This document shows, piece after piece, positions 33,720-43,875 of a DNA stretch of 64,000 nt. Source of the DNA: Phyllobacterium sp. T1293 (lineage in GTDB: Bacteria > Pseudomonadota > Alphaproteobacteria > Rhizobiales > Rhizobiaceae); contig NZ_CP088273.1 in NCBI RefSeq assembly GCF_020731415.2, positions 1,121,001 to 1,185,000 on the forward strand, in the 5' to 3' direction. Every line of letters begins with the position of its first letter. Within the stretch, counting starts at the first letter, position 1. The notes beneath the pieces are model-generated. The model was given only the letters and a program-made list of their open reading frames with translations, was not told where the DNA came from and made no database searches. The position numbers were made by a program, and so were the translations under genes.

Positions 33720-33998
33720 ATGGCTCGTTCAGTTTGGAAAGGCCCGTTCATCGATGGCTATCTTCTCAAGAAAGCTGAGAAGGTACGTGAGGGCGGTCGC
33801 AGTGAAGTTATCAAGATCTGGAGCCGTCGCTCCACGATCCTGCCACAGTTCGTCGGTCTGACCTTCGGTGTGTACAATGGTAACAAGCATGTGCCGGTCT
33901 CGGTCAACGAAGAGATGATCGGTCACAAGTTTGGTGAATTCGCTCCGACGCGTACCTATTACGGTCATGGCGCGGATAAGAAAGCGAAGAGGAAATAA
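33720..33998 (+). CDS. rpsS: 30S ribosomal protein S19
   Basis: A 92-residue S19 ([20 protein letters not shown], then [22 protein letters not shown]). It forms a complex with S13 in the head near the A site. The gap to rplB is 15 bases and to rplV 2 bases. Confidence 0.99.
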   Translation: MARSVWKGPFIDGYLLKKAEKVREGGRSEVIKIWSRRSTILPQFVGLTFGVYNGNKHVPVSVNEEMIGHKFGEFAPTRTYYGHGADKKAKRK

Positions 33999-34000
33999 AG

Positions 34001-34390
34001 ATGGGCAAGGCTAAGGCTCCGCGCCAGCTTAAGGACAACGAGGCGAAAGCCGTTGCCCGTACGCTCCGTATCAGCCCTCAGAAGCTAAATCTGGTGGCGG
34101 CTATGATCCGTGGCAAGAAGGTTAACGCCGCTCTTGCCGATCTGGAATTTTCGCGCAAGCGGATTTCAGGAACGGTGAAAAAGACTCTCGAATCAGCTAT
34201 TGCCAACGCAGAAAACAACCATGACCTGGATGTTGATGCTCTGGTTGTTGCTGAAGCCTATGTTGGCAAGTCAATCGTGATGAAGCGTTTCCACGTTCGT
34301 GGTCGCGGTCGTGCAAGCCGGATCGAGAAGCCATTCTCGCATCTGACGATCGTTGTCCGCGAAGTTGAGGAAAAAGGGGAGGCCGCATAA
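34001..34390 (+). CDS. rplV: 50S ribosomal protein L22
   Basis: A 129-residue L22. The beta-hairpin that lines the exit tunnel is near the C-terminus ([22 protein letters not shown] region), and the start includes [21 protein letters not shown]. Its last base overlaps the rpsC start (TAATG), so the two are coupled. Confidence 0.99.
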   Translation: MGKAKAPRQLKDNEAKAVARTLRISPQKLNLVAAMIRGKKVNAALADLEFSRKRISGTVKKTLESAIANAENNHDLDVDALVVAEAYVGKSIVMKRFHVRGRGRASRIEKPFSHLTIVVREVEEKGEAA

Positions 34391-35097
34391 TGGGCCAGAA
34401 GATTAATCCGGTTGGCTTCCGCCTTGGCATCAACCGGACCTGGGACTCGCGTTGGTACGCGAACACAGGTGAATACGGCAAGCTGCTGCATGAAGACCTG
34501 AAGATCCGCAAGTATCTGATGGACGAATTGAAGCAGGCTGCCATTTCCAAGGTGGTGATCGAGCGTCCGCACAAGAAGTGCCGCGTTACGATCCATGCTG
34601 CACGTCCAGGTCTGATCATCGGCAAGAAGGGCGCCGATATCGAGAAGCTGCGCCGCAAGCTGTCAGAAATGACAAACGCGGACACAACTCTCAATATCGT
34701 TGAAGTCCGCAAGCCGGAAACAGACGCAGTACTGGTTGCGCAGTCCATCGCTCAGCAGCTGGAACGCCGTGTTGCATTCCGCCGTGCCATGAAGCGTGCC
34801 GTTCAGTCGGCCATGCGTCTTGGTGCAGAAGGCATTCGTATCAATTGCTCGGGTCGTCTTGGCGGCGCGGAAATTGCGCGTATGGAATGGTACCGTGAAG
34901 GCCGTGTGCCTTTGCATACACTTCGTGCCGATATCGATTACGGAACTGCTGAAGCACACACCGCCTACGGCATCTGTGGCGTCAAGGTCTGGGTATTCAA
35001 GGGCGAGATCCTTGAGCATGACCCAATGGCCTCCGAACGTCGCGCTGTTGAAGGTGATGGTCATCAGGGTCAGAACCGTCGCCGCGAAAACGCTTAA
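34390..35097 (+). CDS. rpsC: 30S ribosomal protein S3
   Basis: A 235-residue S3. It has an N-terminal KH domain ([18 protein letters not shown]) and the C-terminal domain with [27 protein letters not shown] residues that form part of the mRNA entry helicase site. The C-terminal tail ends in a basic GQNRRREN segment. A 41-base gap follows before rplP. Confidence 0.99.
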   Translation: MGQKINPVGFRLGINRTWDSRWYANTGEYGKLLHEDLKIRKYLMDELKQAAISKVVIERPHKKCRVTIHAARPGLIIGKKGADIEKLRRKLSEMTNADTTLNIVEVRKPETDAVLVAQSIAQQLERRVAFRRAMKRAVQSAMRLGAEGIRINCSGRLGGAEIARMEWYREGRVPLHTLRADIDYGTAEAHTAYGICGVKVWVFKGEILEHDPMASERRAVEGDGHQGQNRRRENA

Positions 35098-35138
35098 AAT
35101 AGCGTCTTTCCGGAAAGAGAATTTTGGAGTAGAGAACA

Positions 35139-35552
35139 ATGCTGCAGCCTAAGCGCACAAAGTTCCGCAAGCAGTTCAAGGGCCGTATCCACGGCGCGTC
35201 GAAAGGCGGCACGGATCTTAATTTTGGTGCTTTCGGCCTGAAGGCCCTCGAGCCGAACCGCGTTACCGCGCGTGAGATCGAAGCCGCTCGCCGTGCAATT
35301 ACCCGTCACATGAAGCGTGCGGGCCGTGTGTGGATCCGGATTTTTCCGGATGTGCCAGTAACATCGAAGCCTACCGAAGTCCGCATGGGTAAAGGTAAGG
35401 GTTCCGTGGACTACTGGGCTTCCCGTGTAGCACCAGGCCGCGTCATGTTTGAACTCGACGGCGTTCCGGAAGACGTGGCTCGTGAGGCTCTTCGCCTTGG
35501 TGCTGCCAAGCTTTCGGTCAAGACGCGCTTTATTCAGCGCATCGCAGAATAA
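35139..35552 (+). CDS. rplP: 50S ribosomal protein L16
   Basis: A 137-residue L16 starting [19 protein letters not shown], with [20 protein letters not shown] later, the region that in other bacteria includes the hydroxylated arginine. It stabilises the A-site finger and is a late assembly protein. Confidence 0.99.
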   Translation: MLQPKRTKFRKQFKGRIHGASKGGTDLNFGAFGLKALEPNRVTAREIEAARRAITRHMKRAGRVWIRIFPDVPVTSKPTEVRMGKGKGSVDYWASRVAPGRVMFELDGVPEDVAREALRLGAAKLSVKTRFIQRIAE

Positions 35553-35564
35553 GGGGTGGATGTT

Positions 35565-35765
35565 ATGAAATCCGCAGAAGTCCGGGCCTTGAGCCTCGAT
35601 CAGTTGAATGAAGAGTTGGCTGGCCTGAAGAAAGAGCAGTTTAATCTGCGCTTCCAGAAAGCAACCGGTCAGTTGGAAAAAACCGCTCGTGTCAGGCAGA
35701 TCCGCCGTGATATAGCGCGCATCAAGACAGTCGCCCGCCAGAAAGCGGTCGAGAGCAAGGCTTAA
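35565..35765 (+). CDS. rpmC: 50S ribosomal protein L29
   Basis: A 66-residue helical L29 ([20 protein letters not shown]). I chose the ATG that is 8 bases after AGGGG; an in-frame GTG three codons upstream overlaps that site and is unlikely. L29 sits near the tunnel exit beside L23. Confidence 0.97.
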   Translation: MKSAEVRALSLDQLNEELAGLKKEQFNLRFQKATGQLEKTARVRQIRRDIARIKTVARQKAVESKA

Positions 35766-35776
35766 GGAAGAAAACC

Positions 35777-36019
35777 ATGCCTAAACGCATTCTGCAGGGC
35801 GTTGTCGTCAGCGACAAAAACGACAAGACCGTCGTGGTCAAGGTCGAGCGGCGCTATTCGCACCCGCTCCTCCAGAAGACTGTGCGCCAGTCCAAGAAGT
35901 ACAAGGCGCACGACGAGAGCAACCAGTTCAAGGTCGGCGATGCCGTTTCCATTCAGGAATCGAAGCCGATTTCGAAAGACAAGCGTTGGGTTGTCGTAAC
36001 AGACGCCCCGGCGAGTTAA
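35777..36019 (+). CDS. rpsQ: 30S ribosomal protein S17
   Basis: An 80-residue S17 ([20 protein letters not shown], then [22 protein letters not shown]). It is an OB-fold primary binder of the 16S 5' domain. An 83-base gap to rplN marks the S10/spc boundary; no terminator is seen there. Confidence 0.98.
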   Translation: MPKRILQGVVVSDKNDKTVVVKVERRYSHPLLQKTVRQSKKYKAHDESNQFKVGDAVSIQESKPISKDKRWVVVTDAPAS

Positions 36020-36102
36020 TTAACTATCTGTATGTAAGTACGCAACAATCGCGAGGGGCAAGGAAAGCCCAGTCCGGTTGAACAAGAAGAAGGCGGCTAG
36101 TC

Positions 36103-36471
36103 ATGATTCAGATGCAAACAAACCTCGACGTCGCGGATAATTCCGGCGCCCGTCGTGTCATGTGCATCAAGGTGCTGGGCGGCTCGAAGCGGAAGTATGC
36201 TTCGGTCGGCGACATTATTGTCGTTTCGATCAAGGAAGCAATTCCGCGCGGCCGTGTTAAAAAGGGTGACGTGATGAAGGCTGTGGTTGTTCGCACAGCC
36301 AAGGACATCCGTCGCGCAGATGGTAGCGTTATTCGTTTCGACAAGAACGCTGCAGTCCTGATCGACAACAAGAAAGAGCCTATCGGCACGCGTATCTTCG
36401 GACCGGTTCCGCGCGAACTTCGCGCAAAGAACCACATGAAGATCATCTCGCTGGCTCCAGAAGTACTCTAA
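36103..36471 (+). CDS. rplN: 50S ribosomal protein L14
   Basis: A 122-residue L14 ([35 protein letters not shown]). It contacts the 30S subunit through bridges and is the docking site of RsfS. It is the first gene of the spc cluster. Confidence 0.99.
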   Translation: MIQMQTNLDVADNSGARRVMCIKVLGGSKRKYASVGDIIVVSIKEAIPRGRVKKGDVMKAVVVRTAKDIRRADGSVIRFDKNAAVLIDNKKEPIGTRIFGPVPRELRAKNHMKIISLAPEVL

Positions 36472-36482
36472 AGGAGCAGACG

Positions 36483-36797
36483 ATGCAGAAAATCCGTAAA
36501 GGCGACCGCGTTGTCGTTCTTGCTGGTAAGGACAAAGGTCGTACCGGCGAAGTAATCAAAGTTTTGCCGAAGGATGAGCAGGCGCTCGTTCGCGGCATCA
36601 ACGTTGTCAAGCGTCACCAGAAGCAGACACAGACTCAGGAAGCTGGCATTATTTCGAAAGAAGCGCCGCTCCATCTGTCCAATCTTGCTATTGCCGACCC
36701 GAAGGATGGCAAGCCGACCCGTGTTGGCTTCAAGGTCCTCGAGAACGGCGACAAGGTACGTGTAGCAAAGCGTTCGGGAGACCAGATCGATGGCTAA
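36483..36797 (+). CDS. rplX: 50S ribosomal protein L24
   Basis: A 104-residue L24 with a KOW motif at the start ([21 protein letters not shown]). It is an assembly initiator. Its 3' end overlaps rplE by eight bases, so the two are coupled. Confidence 0.98.
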   Translation: MQKIRKGDRVVVLAGKDKGRTGEVIKVLPKDEQALVRGINVVKRHQKQTQTQEAGIISKEAPLHLSNLAIADPKDGKPTRVGFKVLENGDKVRVAKRSGDQIDG

Positions 36798-37353
36798 TCC
36801 AGCTGCAAAGATCGAACCACGCTTGAAGAAGCAGTACCTTGAAGTGGTACGTAAGGATCTTCTCGAGCAGTTCAAATATGACAACGAGATGCAGATTCCA
36901 CGCATCACCAAAGTTGTTCTTAACATGGGCGTTGGTGAAGCAACTGCTGATTCCAAGAAGCCAACTGTCGCAGCTGAAGATCTGGCATTGATTGCTGGTC
37001 AGAAGCCGGTTATTACCCGGGCGCGTAATTCGATCGCTACCTTCAAGGTACGTGAGAATATGCCGATCGGCACGAAGGTTACGCTTCGTAAAGAGCGTAT
37101 GTACGAATTTCTGGATCGTCTGATCACGATCGCGCTGCCGCGCGTTCGAGATTTCCGCGGTCTGAACCCAAAGAGCTTTGATGGTCGTGGCAACTTTGCC
37201 ATGGGTATCAAGGAACACATTGTGTTCCCGGAAATCAACTACGATAAGGTTGATCAGATCTGGGGCATGGACATCATCGTTTGCACGACTGCAAAGACGG
37301 ATGATGAAGCACGCGCTCTTTTGCGCGCCTTCAACTTCCCCTTCCGCCAGTAA
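36790..37353 (+). CDS. rplE: 50S ribosomal protein L5
   Basis: A 187-residue L5 that binds 5S rRNA. Conserved parts are [16 protein letters not shown], the [20 protein letters not shown] loop and the C-terminal [19 protein letters not shown]. It starts within the end of rplX. Confidence 0.99.
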   Translation: MANPAAKIEPRLKKQYLEVVRKDLLEQFKYDNEMQIPRITKVVLNMGVGEATADSKKPTVAAEDLALIAGQKPVITRARNSIATFKVRENMPIGTKVTLRKERMYEFLDRLITIALPRVRDFRGLNPKSFDGRGNFAMGIKEHIVFPEINYDKVDQIWGMDIIVCTTAKTDDEARALLRAFNFPFRQ

Positions 37354-37378
37354 CGGCAAGCGTAGCGAGGTATTTGAA

Positions 37379-37684
37379 ATGGCAAAGACTAGCGCAGTCG
37401 AAAAGAACAAGCGCCGTGGTTTGCTCGTCAAGCAGTTTGCTGCAAAGCGTGCTCGTTTGAAGGCAATCGTGATGGATCAGTCGCTTCCTCTGGATGAGCG
37501 CTTCCGCGCGACTATCCAGCTGGCAGAACTGCCACGCAATTCCACCAAGGTTCGTATTCGCAATCGTTGTGAAGTATCGGGCCGTCCGCGCGGTTTTTAC
37601 CGCAAACTGAAAATGTCGCGTATCGCATTGCGCCAGCTGGGTTCGCTCGGCCAGGTGCCTGGCATCGTGAAGTCGAGCTGGTAA
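37379..37684 (+). CDS. rpsN: 30S ribosomal protein S14 (zinc-free type)
   Basis: A 101-residue S14 starting at the ATG 25 bases after rplE (MAKTSAVEKNKRRGLLVKQF). It ends with RCEVSGRPRGFYRKLKMSRIALRQL. Only one cysteine remains where zinc-type S14 has a CxxC-CxxC ribbon, so this is the long zinc-independent form typical of proteobacteria. The open frame upstream of the start is not used. Confidence 0.98.
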   Translation: MAKTSAVEKNKRRGLLVKQFAAKRARLKAIVMDQSLPLDERFRATIQLAELPRNSTKVRIRNRCEVSGRPRGFYRKLKMSRIALRQLGSLGQVPGIVKSSW

Positions 37685-37696
37685 GGGAGAAGACAG

Positions 37697-38095
37697 ATGT
37701 CTATGACAGATCCTCTCGGCGATATGCTGACACGTATCCGTAACGCAATCATGCGCAAAAAGGGCAAGGTTTCTACACCTGCCTCCAAGCTGCGCGCACG
37801 CGTTCTGGATGTTCTTCAGTCCGAAGGTTATATCCGCGGATACAGCCAGGTTGATTTCGAAAACGGCAAGTCCGAAATCGAAATCGAACTGAAGTATTTT
37901 GAGAATGTACCAGTAATCCGTGAGATTACCCGTATTTCGAAGCCTGGCCGTCGCGTTTACGTTTCGGTCAAGTCGATCCCGCAGGTTGCGAACGGTCTTG
38001 GTATTTCGATCCTGTCGACACCGAAGGGTGTGATGGCAGACCACGAGGCACGTGAACAGAATGTCGGCGGCGAATTGCTCTGCCGTATATTCTAA
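37697..38095 (+). CDS. rpsH: 30S ribosomal protein S8
   Basis: A 132-residue S8 ([22 protein letters not shown]-terminal [22 protein letters not shown]). It binds the central domain of 16S rRNA and in E. coli represses the spc operon by binding the rplE region. Standard order. Confidence 0.99.
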   Translation: MSMTDPLGDMLTRIRNAIMRKKGKVSTPASKLRARVLDVLQSEGYIRGYSQVDFENGKSEIEIELKYFENVPVIREITRISKPGRRVYVSVKSIPQVANGLGISILSTPKGVMADHEAREQNVGGELLCRIF

Positions 38096-38120
38096 GCGCT
38101 GGCTGGAAAAGGTTTGAAAA

Positions 38121-38654
38121 ATGTCTCGTATCGGTAAAAAACCAGTGGCAGTCCCGGCCGGCGTAACCGCCAGCGTTGACGGCCAAACCATCAAGGCCAA
38201 GGGCCCCAAGGGTGAACTGAGCTTTGTCGCCAATGACGAAGTTCTGGTCAAGTTCGAAGATAACGCCGTTCGCGTTGATCCGCGTGACAGCAGCAAGACC
38301 GCACGGTCGAAGTGGGGCATGAGCCGCACGATGATCGTCAACATCTTCACAGGTGTTAAGGACGGTTTTGAAAAGCGTCTCGAGATCAATGGTGTTGGTT
38401 ATCGTGCGGCTATGCAGGGCAAGAATGTCCAGCTGTCGCTCGGTTTCAGCCACGAAGTGGTCTACCAGGTACCGGAAGGTATTACAGTTGCTGTGCCGAA
38501 GCCGACGGAAATCGTCATCACCGGCATCGACAAGCAGCAGGTTGGTCAGGTTGCCGCTGAGATCCGCGAATATCGTGGTCCAGAACCCTATAAGGGCAAG
38601 GGCGTGAAGTATGCGGGCGAGAAGATCGTTCGCAAAGAAGGTAAGAAGAAGTAA
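38121..38654 (+). CDS. rplF: 50S ribosomal protein L6
   Basis: A 177-residue L6 with its two related domains. It begins [18 protein letters not shown] and ends with the [14 protein letters not shown] motif near the sarcin-ricin loop. The gap to rplR is 12 bases. Confidence 0.99.
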   Translation: MSRIGKKPVAVPAGVTASVDGQTIKAKGPKGELSFVANDEVLVKFEDNAVRVDPRDSSKTARSKWGMSRTMIVNIFTGVKDGFEKRLEINGVGYRAAMQGKNVQLSLGFSHEVVYQVPEGITVAVPKPTEIVITGIDKQQVGQVAAEIREYRGPEPYKGKGVKYAGEKIVRKEGKKK

Positions 38655-38666
38655 GGAATTCGTGTC

Positions 38667-39029
38667 ATGGCATCGCCGAAAGAAATCATTCAGCGTCGCG
38701 CTTCGCGTGTTCGCCGCCAGCTCAAGGCGGTTGCCGGTGACCGTCCGCGGCTCAGCGTCCACCGTTCTTCGAAGAATATCTATGCGCAGATCATTGATGA
38801 TGCGCGTGGTCACACTATTGCATCCGCATCCACTCTCGAAGCTGACCTTAAGGGCAAGCTGAAGACCGGTGCAGATTCGGATGCTGCGGCCCTGATCGGC
38901 AAGCTCGTTGCAGAGCGCGCCGTCAAGGCTGGCATCAAGGAAGTTGTCTTTGATCGTGGTGCCTATATTTACCACGGCCGTGTAAAGGCACTTGCTGAAG
39001 CTGCTCGCGAAGCTGGTCTCAGCTTCTAA
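38667..39029 (+). CDS. rplR: 50S ribosomal protein L18
   Basis: A 120-residue L18 ([21 protein letters not shown]-terminal [20 protein letters not shown]). It binds 5S rRNA with L5. The following gap to rpsE is about 100 bases, unusually long for this cluster. Confidence 0.99.
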   Translation: MASPKEIIQRRASRVRRQLKAVAGDRPRLSVHRSSKNIYAQIIDDARGHTIASASTLEADLKGKLKTGADSDAAALIGKLVAERAVKAGIKEVVFDRGAYIYHGRVKALAEAAREAGLSF

Positions 39030-39063
39030 GGCAAAAACTTTCGAGATCCGGGACTGCAGGGGC

Positions 39064-39094
39064 TTGTCTCCTGTAAGCCGGATTTTGCTACTAT
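39064..39094 (+). promoter_or_regulatory. Possible internal promoter before rpsE
   Basis: TTGTCT (39064-39069) and TACTAT (39089-39094) are 19 bases apart within the 102-base rplR-rpsE gap. The match is weak, but the gap is several times longer than its neighbours, which suggests an internal promoter or processing site. Confidence 0.25.
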
Positions 39095-39131
39095 CATTCG
39101 TGCTACCGGAAAAGAAAAAGGAATTAGGAGC

Positions 39132-39695
39132 ATGGCACAGGAAAAACGGAACCGCGAGGATCGCGGCCGCAACGAAGAGCGCGATAGCGAATTCGTTGAC
39201 AAGCTAGTTCACATCAACCGCGTCGCCAAGGTCGTCAAGGGCGGTCGGCGTTTTGGTTTTGCAGCTCTCGTCGTCGTTGGCGATCAGAAGGGCCGCGTTG
39301 GTTTTGGTCATGGCAAGGCACGTGAAGTGCCGGAAGCTATCCGCAAGGCCACCGAAGCTGCCAAGCGCGAGATGATTTTCGTACCGCTGCGTTCAGGCCG
39401 TACACTTCATCACGATGTTCATGGCCGTCATGGCGCCGGCAAGGTTCTGCTTCGTGCAGCAACAGCTGGTACAGGTATCATCGCCGGTGGTCCAATGCGC
39501 GCTGTCTTCGAGACACTGGGCGTACAGGACGTTGTTGCCAAGTCGCTCGGCTCGTCGAACCCATACAACATGGTTCGTGCGACATTCGATGCCTTGAAGC
39601 ACCAGATGCATCCCAAGGACATCGCTGCCCAGCGCGGTATCAAGTACTCCACACTGCAGGCTCGTCGCCGCGACGTGGTCGGTTCGGAAGAATAG
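39132..39695 (+). CDS. rpsE: 30S ribosomal protein S5
   Basis: A 187-residue S5. The dsRNA-binding-like N-domain contains the spectinomycin loop region ([20 protein letters not shown]), and the C-domain shows [31 protein letters not shown] sequence. The spectinomycin loop is unaltered. It has a charged N-terminal extension ([13 protein letters not shown]) common in rhizobia. Confidence 0.99.
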   Translation: MAQEKRNREDRGRNEERDSEFVDKLVHINRVAKVVKGGRRFGFAALVVVGDQKGRVGFGHGKAREVPEAIRKATEAAKREMIFVPLRSGRTLHHDVHGRHGAGKVLLRAATAGTGIIAGGPMRAVFETLGVQDVVAKSLGSSNPYNMVRATFDALKHQMHPKDIAAQRGIKYSTLQARRRDVVGSEE

Positions 39696-39761
39696 GCCAG
39701 AAGCTGGCGCAGCAGGGCAGGGATCTCGGTCCCGCTGGCTGTAGACTAAAGGATATAAGTC

Positions 39762-39962
39762 ATGGTTGAGAAGAAGAAGGGTAAGACGGTTACGGTCGAA
39801 CAGATCGGCAGCCCTATCCGCCGTCCGGCAGAACAGCGTGCAACGCTTGTTGGCCTGGGCCTCAATAAAATGCATCGTCGCCGGGTTCTGGAAGATACGC
39901 CTTCCGTCCGTGGCATGATTGCGAAAGTTCAGCATCTCGTCCGCGTTGTGGACGAGGCTTAA
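39762..39962 (+). CDS. rpmD: 50S ribosomal protein L30
   Basis: A 66-residue L30 ([40 protein letters not shown]). It lies 66 bases after rpsE and 20 before rplO, in the usual order. Confidence 0.98.
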   Translation: MVEKKKGKTVTVEQIGSPIRRPAEQRATLVGLGLNKMHRRRVLEDTPSVRGMIAKVQHLVRVVDEA

Positions 39963-39982
39963 GAACTCCGGAGATTGATCAA

Positions 39983-40459
39983 ATGAAACTCAATGATCTG
40001 AGCGAAAACGCAGGCGCCACCAAGGCTCGCAAGCGCGTTGGCCGTGGTATCGGCTCCGGCTCCGGCAAGACTGCCGGTCGCGGTGTGAAGGGCCAGAAGT
40101 CCCGTTCCGGCGTTGCCATCAACGGCTTCGAAGGCGGACAGATGCCACTTTACCGTCGCTTGCCAAAGCGCGGTTTTACCAACATCTTCATGAAGAACTT
40201 CAATGAAGTATCTGTTGGCCGCATCCAGACTGCTATCGATGCCAAGAAGCTCGATGCCAAGGTTGCAATCACGATTGAAACCCTGAAGGCTGCTGGCATT
40301 ATCCGCCGTGCAAAAGACGGTGTCCGTCTGCTTTCCGGTGGCGATATCAAGGTTGCAGTGACGGTTGAAGTTGCTGGCGCTTCCAAGGCCGCGATCGAAA
40401 AGATCGAAAAGGCTGGCGGTTCAGTCAAGCTTCCTGCTGTTGCAGCAGCTGCAGAATAA
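39983..40459 (+). CDS. rplO: 50S ribosomal protein L15
   Basis: A 158-residue L15. The glycine-rich, rRNA-threading N-terminus ([20 protein letters not shown]) is followed by the globular domain ([19 protein letters not shown]). It precedes secY, but a 218-base gap with two hairpins intervenes. Confidence 0.99.
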   Translation: MKLNDLSENAGATKARKRVGRGIGSGSGKTAGRGVKGQKSRSGVAINGFEGGQMPLYRRLPKRGFTNIFMKNFNEVSVGRIQTAIDAKKLDAKVAITIETLKAAGIIRRAKDGVRLLSGGDIKVAVTVEVAGASKAAIEKIEKAGGSVKLPAVAAAAE

Positions 40460-40471
40460 ATCTATGAAATG

Positions 40472-40496
40472 AGCGGCGGCCTTCCGGGTCGCCGCT
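40472..40496 (+). terminator. GC-rich hairpin after rplO (weak terminator or attenuator)
   Basis: AGCGGCGGCC (40472-40481) pairs with GGTCGCCGCT (40487-40496), a 10-bp stem with one G-U pair and a 5-base loop, 12 bases after the rplO stop. Only a poor T-rich tail follows (TGTATCTTGTCTTG), so it may attenuate rather than terminate transcription into secY. Confidence 0.45.
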
Positions 40497-40514
40497 TGTA
40501 TCTTGTCTTGCCCG

Positions 40515-40562
40515 ATCATATTTACCAAAAAAATCCCGCATTGTTCTTTTGGTAAATATGAT
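40515..40562. repeat. 16-bp perfect inverted repeat upstream of secY
   Basis: ATCATATTTACCAAAA (40515-40530) is exactly repeated in inverse at 40547-40562 around a 16-base spacer. CCC before the left arm and GGG after the right arm could extend pairing across one bulged G. It is AT-rich, unlike the flanking ribosomal genes, and lies between rplO and the secY promoter/leader region. Confidence 0.75.
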
Positions 40563-40677
40563 GGGAAAATCCTGGTGCTGATGCATTCCTTGTTCCGATT
40601 GGGAATGCTCGGCGCAGTAACGGCACATATCTGGGTAGGACCGTCAGTGCCTGACGGGCGCAGACCGGAGACTACTT

Positions 40678-42018
40678 ATGGCATCAGCCGCTGAACAGCT
40701 CGCCTCCAATCTTAATTTCTCTGCTTTTTCCAAAGCCGAAGAGCTCAAAAAGCGCATTTGGTTTACATTAGGCGCATTGCTGGTTTACCGGCTCGGAACC
40801 TATATTCCGCTTCCCGGCATTAATCTTGGTGCCTATGCCCAGGCCTTTAACCATCAGGCGCAGGGCATTCTGGGCATGTTCAACATGTTTGCTGGTGGCG
40901 CGGTCGCTCGTATGGCGATCTTTGCGCTCGGCATCATGCCCTACATTTCTGCGTCGATTATCGTTCAGCTGATGACGTCGGTTATTCCGGCGCTTGAGCA
41001 GCTCAAGAAAGATGGCGAGCAGGGCCGCAAGGTCATCAACCAGTATACGCGCTATGGCACGGTGCTGCTGGCGACGGTTCAGGCCTATGCCATTGCTGTT
41101 GGTCTGCAGGGCAGTCAGGGCATTGTCACCAATCCCGGACCATTCTTCCTGTTTTCGACCGTTATCACCCTCGTTGGCGGAACCATGTTCCTGATGTGGC
41201 TGGGTGAACAGATTACAGCGCGTGGTATCGGCAATGGTATTTCGCTGATCATCTTCTCCGGTATTGTTGCAAACCTTCCACAGGCCATCTCTGGCACGCT
41301 GGAACTCGGCCGTACCGGCGCTTTGTCTACACCTATCATCCTTGCAATCATTGTTCTGACGATTGCAGTTATTGGTATCATCGTCTTTGTTGAACGTGCG
41401 CAGCGCCGTCTTCTGATCCAGTATCCGAAGCGTCAGGTGGGCAATCGCATGTTCCAGGGCGATACATCGCACCTGCCGCTGAAGCTCAATACGGCTGGTG
41501 TTATTCCTCCGATCTTCGCGTCTTCGCTGTTGCTTCTGCCTGCCACCATTGCCGGTTTTGCCAACAACCAGAACCTTCCGGGCTGGGCGACGACAATCCT
41601 TTCTTCGCTTGGTCATGGCCAGCCGCTCTACATGGCTTCCTACGCTGCGATGATCGTGTTCTTTGCCTTCTTCTACACGGCACTTGTCTTCAATCCCAAG
41701 GACACTGCCGATCAGCTCAAGAAGCATTCCGGCTTCATTCCCGGCATTCGTCCCGGTGAACGTACAGCCGAATATATCGACTACGTTTTGACCCGCATCA
41801 CGGTTCTCGGCGCAGCCTATCTCGTATTGATCTGCATGCTGCCGGAGTTCCTGATTTCCTGGGCTGGCGTTCCTTTCTATCTCGGCGGTACATCGCTGCT
41901 GATTGTCGTGAGCGTCACGCTCGATACGGTTGCACAGATCCAGGGTCACCTGATCGCGCATCAATATGAGGGGCTTATCAAGAAGTCTAAGCTCCGTGGA
42001 GGGAAGCGGAACAGATGA
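40678..42018 (+). CDS. secY: Preprotein translocase subunit SecY
   Basis: A 446-residue SecY with ten predicted membrane helices. It has the TM2a plug region and the cytosolic loops with [17 protein letters not shown] and the C5-loop [12 protein letters not shown] motif, where a conserved Arg contacts SecA. It forms the translocon channel with SecE (encoded at 8461) and SecG. GGAG stands 7 bases before the ATG. The last four bases overlap adk (ATGA), so the two are coupled. Confidence 0.98.
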   Translation: MASAAEQLASNLNFSAFSKAEELKKRIWFTLGALLVYRLGTYIPLPGINLGAYAQAFNHQAQGILGMFNMFAGGAVARMAIFALGIMPYISASIIVQLMTSVIPALEQLKKDGEQGRKVINQYTRYGTVLLATVQAYAIAVGLQGSQGIVTNPGPFFLFSTVITLVGGTMFLMWLGEQITARGIGNGISLIIFSGIVANLPQAISGTLELGRTGALSTPIILAIIVLTIAVIGIIVFVERAQRRLLIQYPKRQVGNRMFQGDTSHLPLKLNTAGVIPPIFASSLLLLPATIAGFANNQNLPGWATTILSSLGHGQPLYMASYAAMIVFFAFFYTALVFNPKDTADQLKKHSGFIPGIRPGERTAEYIDYVLTRITVLGAAYLVLICMLPEFLISWAGVPFYLGGTSLLIVVSVTLDTVAQIQGHLIAHQYEGLIKKSKLRGGKRNR

Positions 42019-42665
42019 GATTAATACTTCTCGGACCACCGGGGGCAGGTAAGGGAACTCAATCTCAGCGCTTGGTAGAGAAACTAGGGATACCGCAGCT
42101 CTCCACTGGAGACATGTTGCGGGACGCAGTCAAAGCCGGAACCGATGTCGGTTTGCGCGCCAAGGCTGTCATGGATGCCGGCAAGCTGGTATCTGACGAA
42201 ATCGTCAATGCGATCGTTTCAGAGCGCATTGATCAGCCCGATGCAGCCAATGGCTTTATTCTTGATGGTTATCCCCGGACACTTGTCCAGGCCGATGCTG
42301 TGGGGGACATGCTGTCGGATAAGGGATTTGAGCTTGATTGTGTTATCGAGCTTGAGGTCGACGACAATGTGCTCGTCGAGCGAATCTCTGGTCGTTATAC
42401 CTGCGCCAAGTGCGGTACGGGTTATCACGACACCAACAAGCAGCCCAAGGTACCGGGTGTGTGCGACAAATGCGGTTCGACGGAATTCAAGCGGCGTCCC
42501 GATGACAATGCTGAAACGGTCCGCACGCGGCTCGAAGCATACTACAAACAGACTTCGCCCCTGATTGGCTACTACTATGCCAAGGGCAAGCTGAAGAAGG
42601 TCGATGGGATGGCAGACTTCGAAGAAGTCACCAAATCGATCGAGAAGATTTTGGCGGAACTTTAG
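42015..42665 (+). CDS. adk: Adenylate kinase (long form with four-cysteine LID)
   Basis: A 216-residue Adk that interconverts ATP, ADP and AMP. P loop [10 protein letters not shown] (residues 7-16), NMP-binding region with LSTGDMLR and LDGYPRT. The LID domain is the long type and contains two CxxC pairs (Cys130/133 and Cys150/153), a zinc-ribbon arrangement. Many Hyphomicrobiales, as I recall for Brucella, carry a short 194-residue Adk without this LID, so this is a notable variant. Position between secY and rpsM is normal for alphaproteobacteria. Confidence 0.97.
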   Translation: MRLILLGPPGAGKGTQSQRLVEKLGIPQLSTGDMLRDAVKAGTDVGLRAKAVMDAGKLVSDEIVNAIVSERIDQPDAANGFILDGYPRTLVQADAVGDMLSDKGFELDCVIELEVDDNVLVERISGRYTCAKCGTGYHDTNKQPKVPGVCDKCGSTEFKRRPDDNAETVRTRLEAYYKQTSPLIGYYYAKGKLKKVDGMADFEEVTKSIEKILAEL

Positions 42666-42876
42666 ATTCCGACAAAAATGTACGGGAGGAGTTGACTTTT
42701 CGAAGCGATTCCTTCAAAGACGGCGGAAATTCGCTTGGATATGAAGCGATCGGCGCCGATCCGGTAAAGCAGGTTCGGGGCTGATCGTTTGTGTTTGTCC
42801 CGGATATCATTTTCATCCCGTCATCTGGCCGGTCGCGTTGACTGTCCAGCTCTGCCGGTTAACAAGGAGAACAGAC

Positions 42877-43245
42877 GTGGCTCGTATTGCTGGCGTCAAC
42901 ATCCCGACGAATAAGCGCGTTGTTATCGCGCTTCAGTACATTCACGGGATTGGTCAAAAATTTGCACAGGAAATCGTCGCTAAAGTCGGCATTCCTGCAG
43001 AGCGTCGTGTCAATCAGTTGACCGATGCCGAAGTGCTGCAGATTCGTGAAACCATCGATCGTGATTACCAGGTAGAAGGTGATCTGCGTCGTGAAGTTTC
43101 CATCAACATCAAGCGTCTGATGGATCTGGGCTGCTACCGCGGTCTGCGTCATCGCCGCTCCCTGCCAGTTCGTGGCCAGCGTACGCACACCAATGCGCGT
43201 ACCCGTAAGGGTCCTGCCAAGGCAATCGCCGGCAAGAAGAAGTAA
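42877..43245 (+). CDS. rpsM: 30S ribosomal protein S13
   Basis: A 122-residue S13 starting at a GTG (read [15 protein letters not shown]) 9 bases after AAGGAG. The C-terminal tail ([20 protein letters not shown]) reaches the P-site tRNA. The frame upstream of the GTG is not part of the protein. A 211-base gap separates it from adk and includes the 14-bp palindrome GATCGGCGCCGATC (42748-42761), so the alpha cluster may have its own promoter. rpmJ and infA are not found here. Confidence 0.98.
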   Translation: MARIAGVNIPTNKRVVIALQYIHGIGQKFAQEIVAKVGIPAERRVNQLTDAEVLQIRETIDRDYQVEGDLRREVSINIKRLMDLGCYRGLRHRRSLPVRGQRTHTNARTRKGPAKAIAGKKK

Positions 43246-43376
43246 GGTCACTCCGGCGCGGTTCGCTGCGCCGGTTCTGCTTTTGCAGAGATACAGTGTC
43301 GGTTTCGCACTTTAACTGAAACCATGGTGGAGCCTCTGGAAATACGGAGGCGTCGAGATCAACTGAAAGGACTACT

Positions 43377-43766
43377 ATGGCCAAGGAAGCCACACGCGTT
43401 CGCCGCCGCGAGCGTAAAAATATTTCGTCGGGCGTTGCCCACGTTAATTCGACATTCAACAACACGATGATCACCATCACGGATGCGCAGGGCAATGCAA
43501 TTGCCTGGTCCTCCGCCGGTGCGCAGGGCTTCAAGGGTTCACGTAAATCCACGCCTTTCGCTGCACAGATGGCTGCTGAAGATTGTGCCAAGAAGGCACA
43601 GGAACATGGCATGCGTTCGCTCGAAGTTGAAGTTTGCGGACCGGGCTCCGGCCGTGAATCGGCTCTGCGCGCACTTCAGGCTGCTGGTTTCACGATTACA
43701 TCGATCCGCGATGTGACACCGATCCCGCACAATGGTTGCCGCCCGCGCAAGCGTCGCCGCGTCTAA
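43377..43766 (+). CDS. rpsK: 30S ribosomal protein S11
   Basis: A 129-residue S11 ([21 protein letters not shown]-terminal [18 protein letters not shown]). It lines the platform and mRNA exit. rpsD, which follows rpsK in E. coli, is absent; rpoA comes next, the normal alphaproteobacterial arrangement. Confidence 0.99.
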   Translation: MAKEATRVRRRERKNISSGVAHVNSTFNNTMITITDAQGNAIAWSSAGAQGFKGSRKSTPFAAQMAAEDCAKKAQEHGMRSLEVEVCGPGSGRESALRALQAAGFTITSIRDVTPIPHNGCRPRKRRRV

Positions 43767-43875
43767 TCTGTTTCGACAAGATTTGGCCGTATGAGCTGAA
43801 ATTCAGTTCCTCTATGGTTTCCACGCTTCATTGCCACGATTGGATGGTGGCATGGCAAGGATAGGGAAAAACTAG

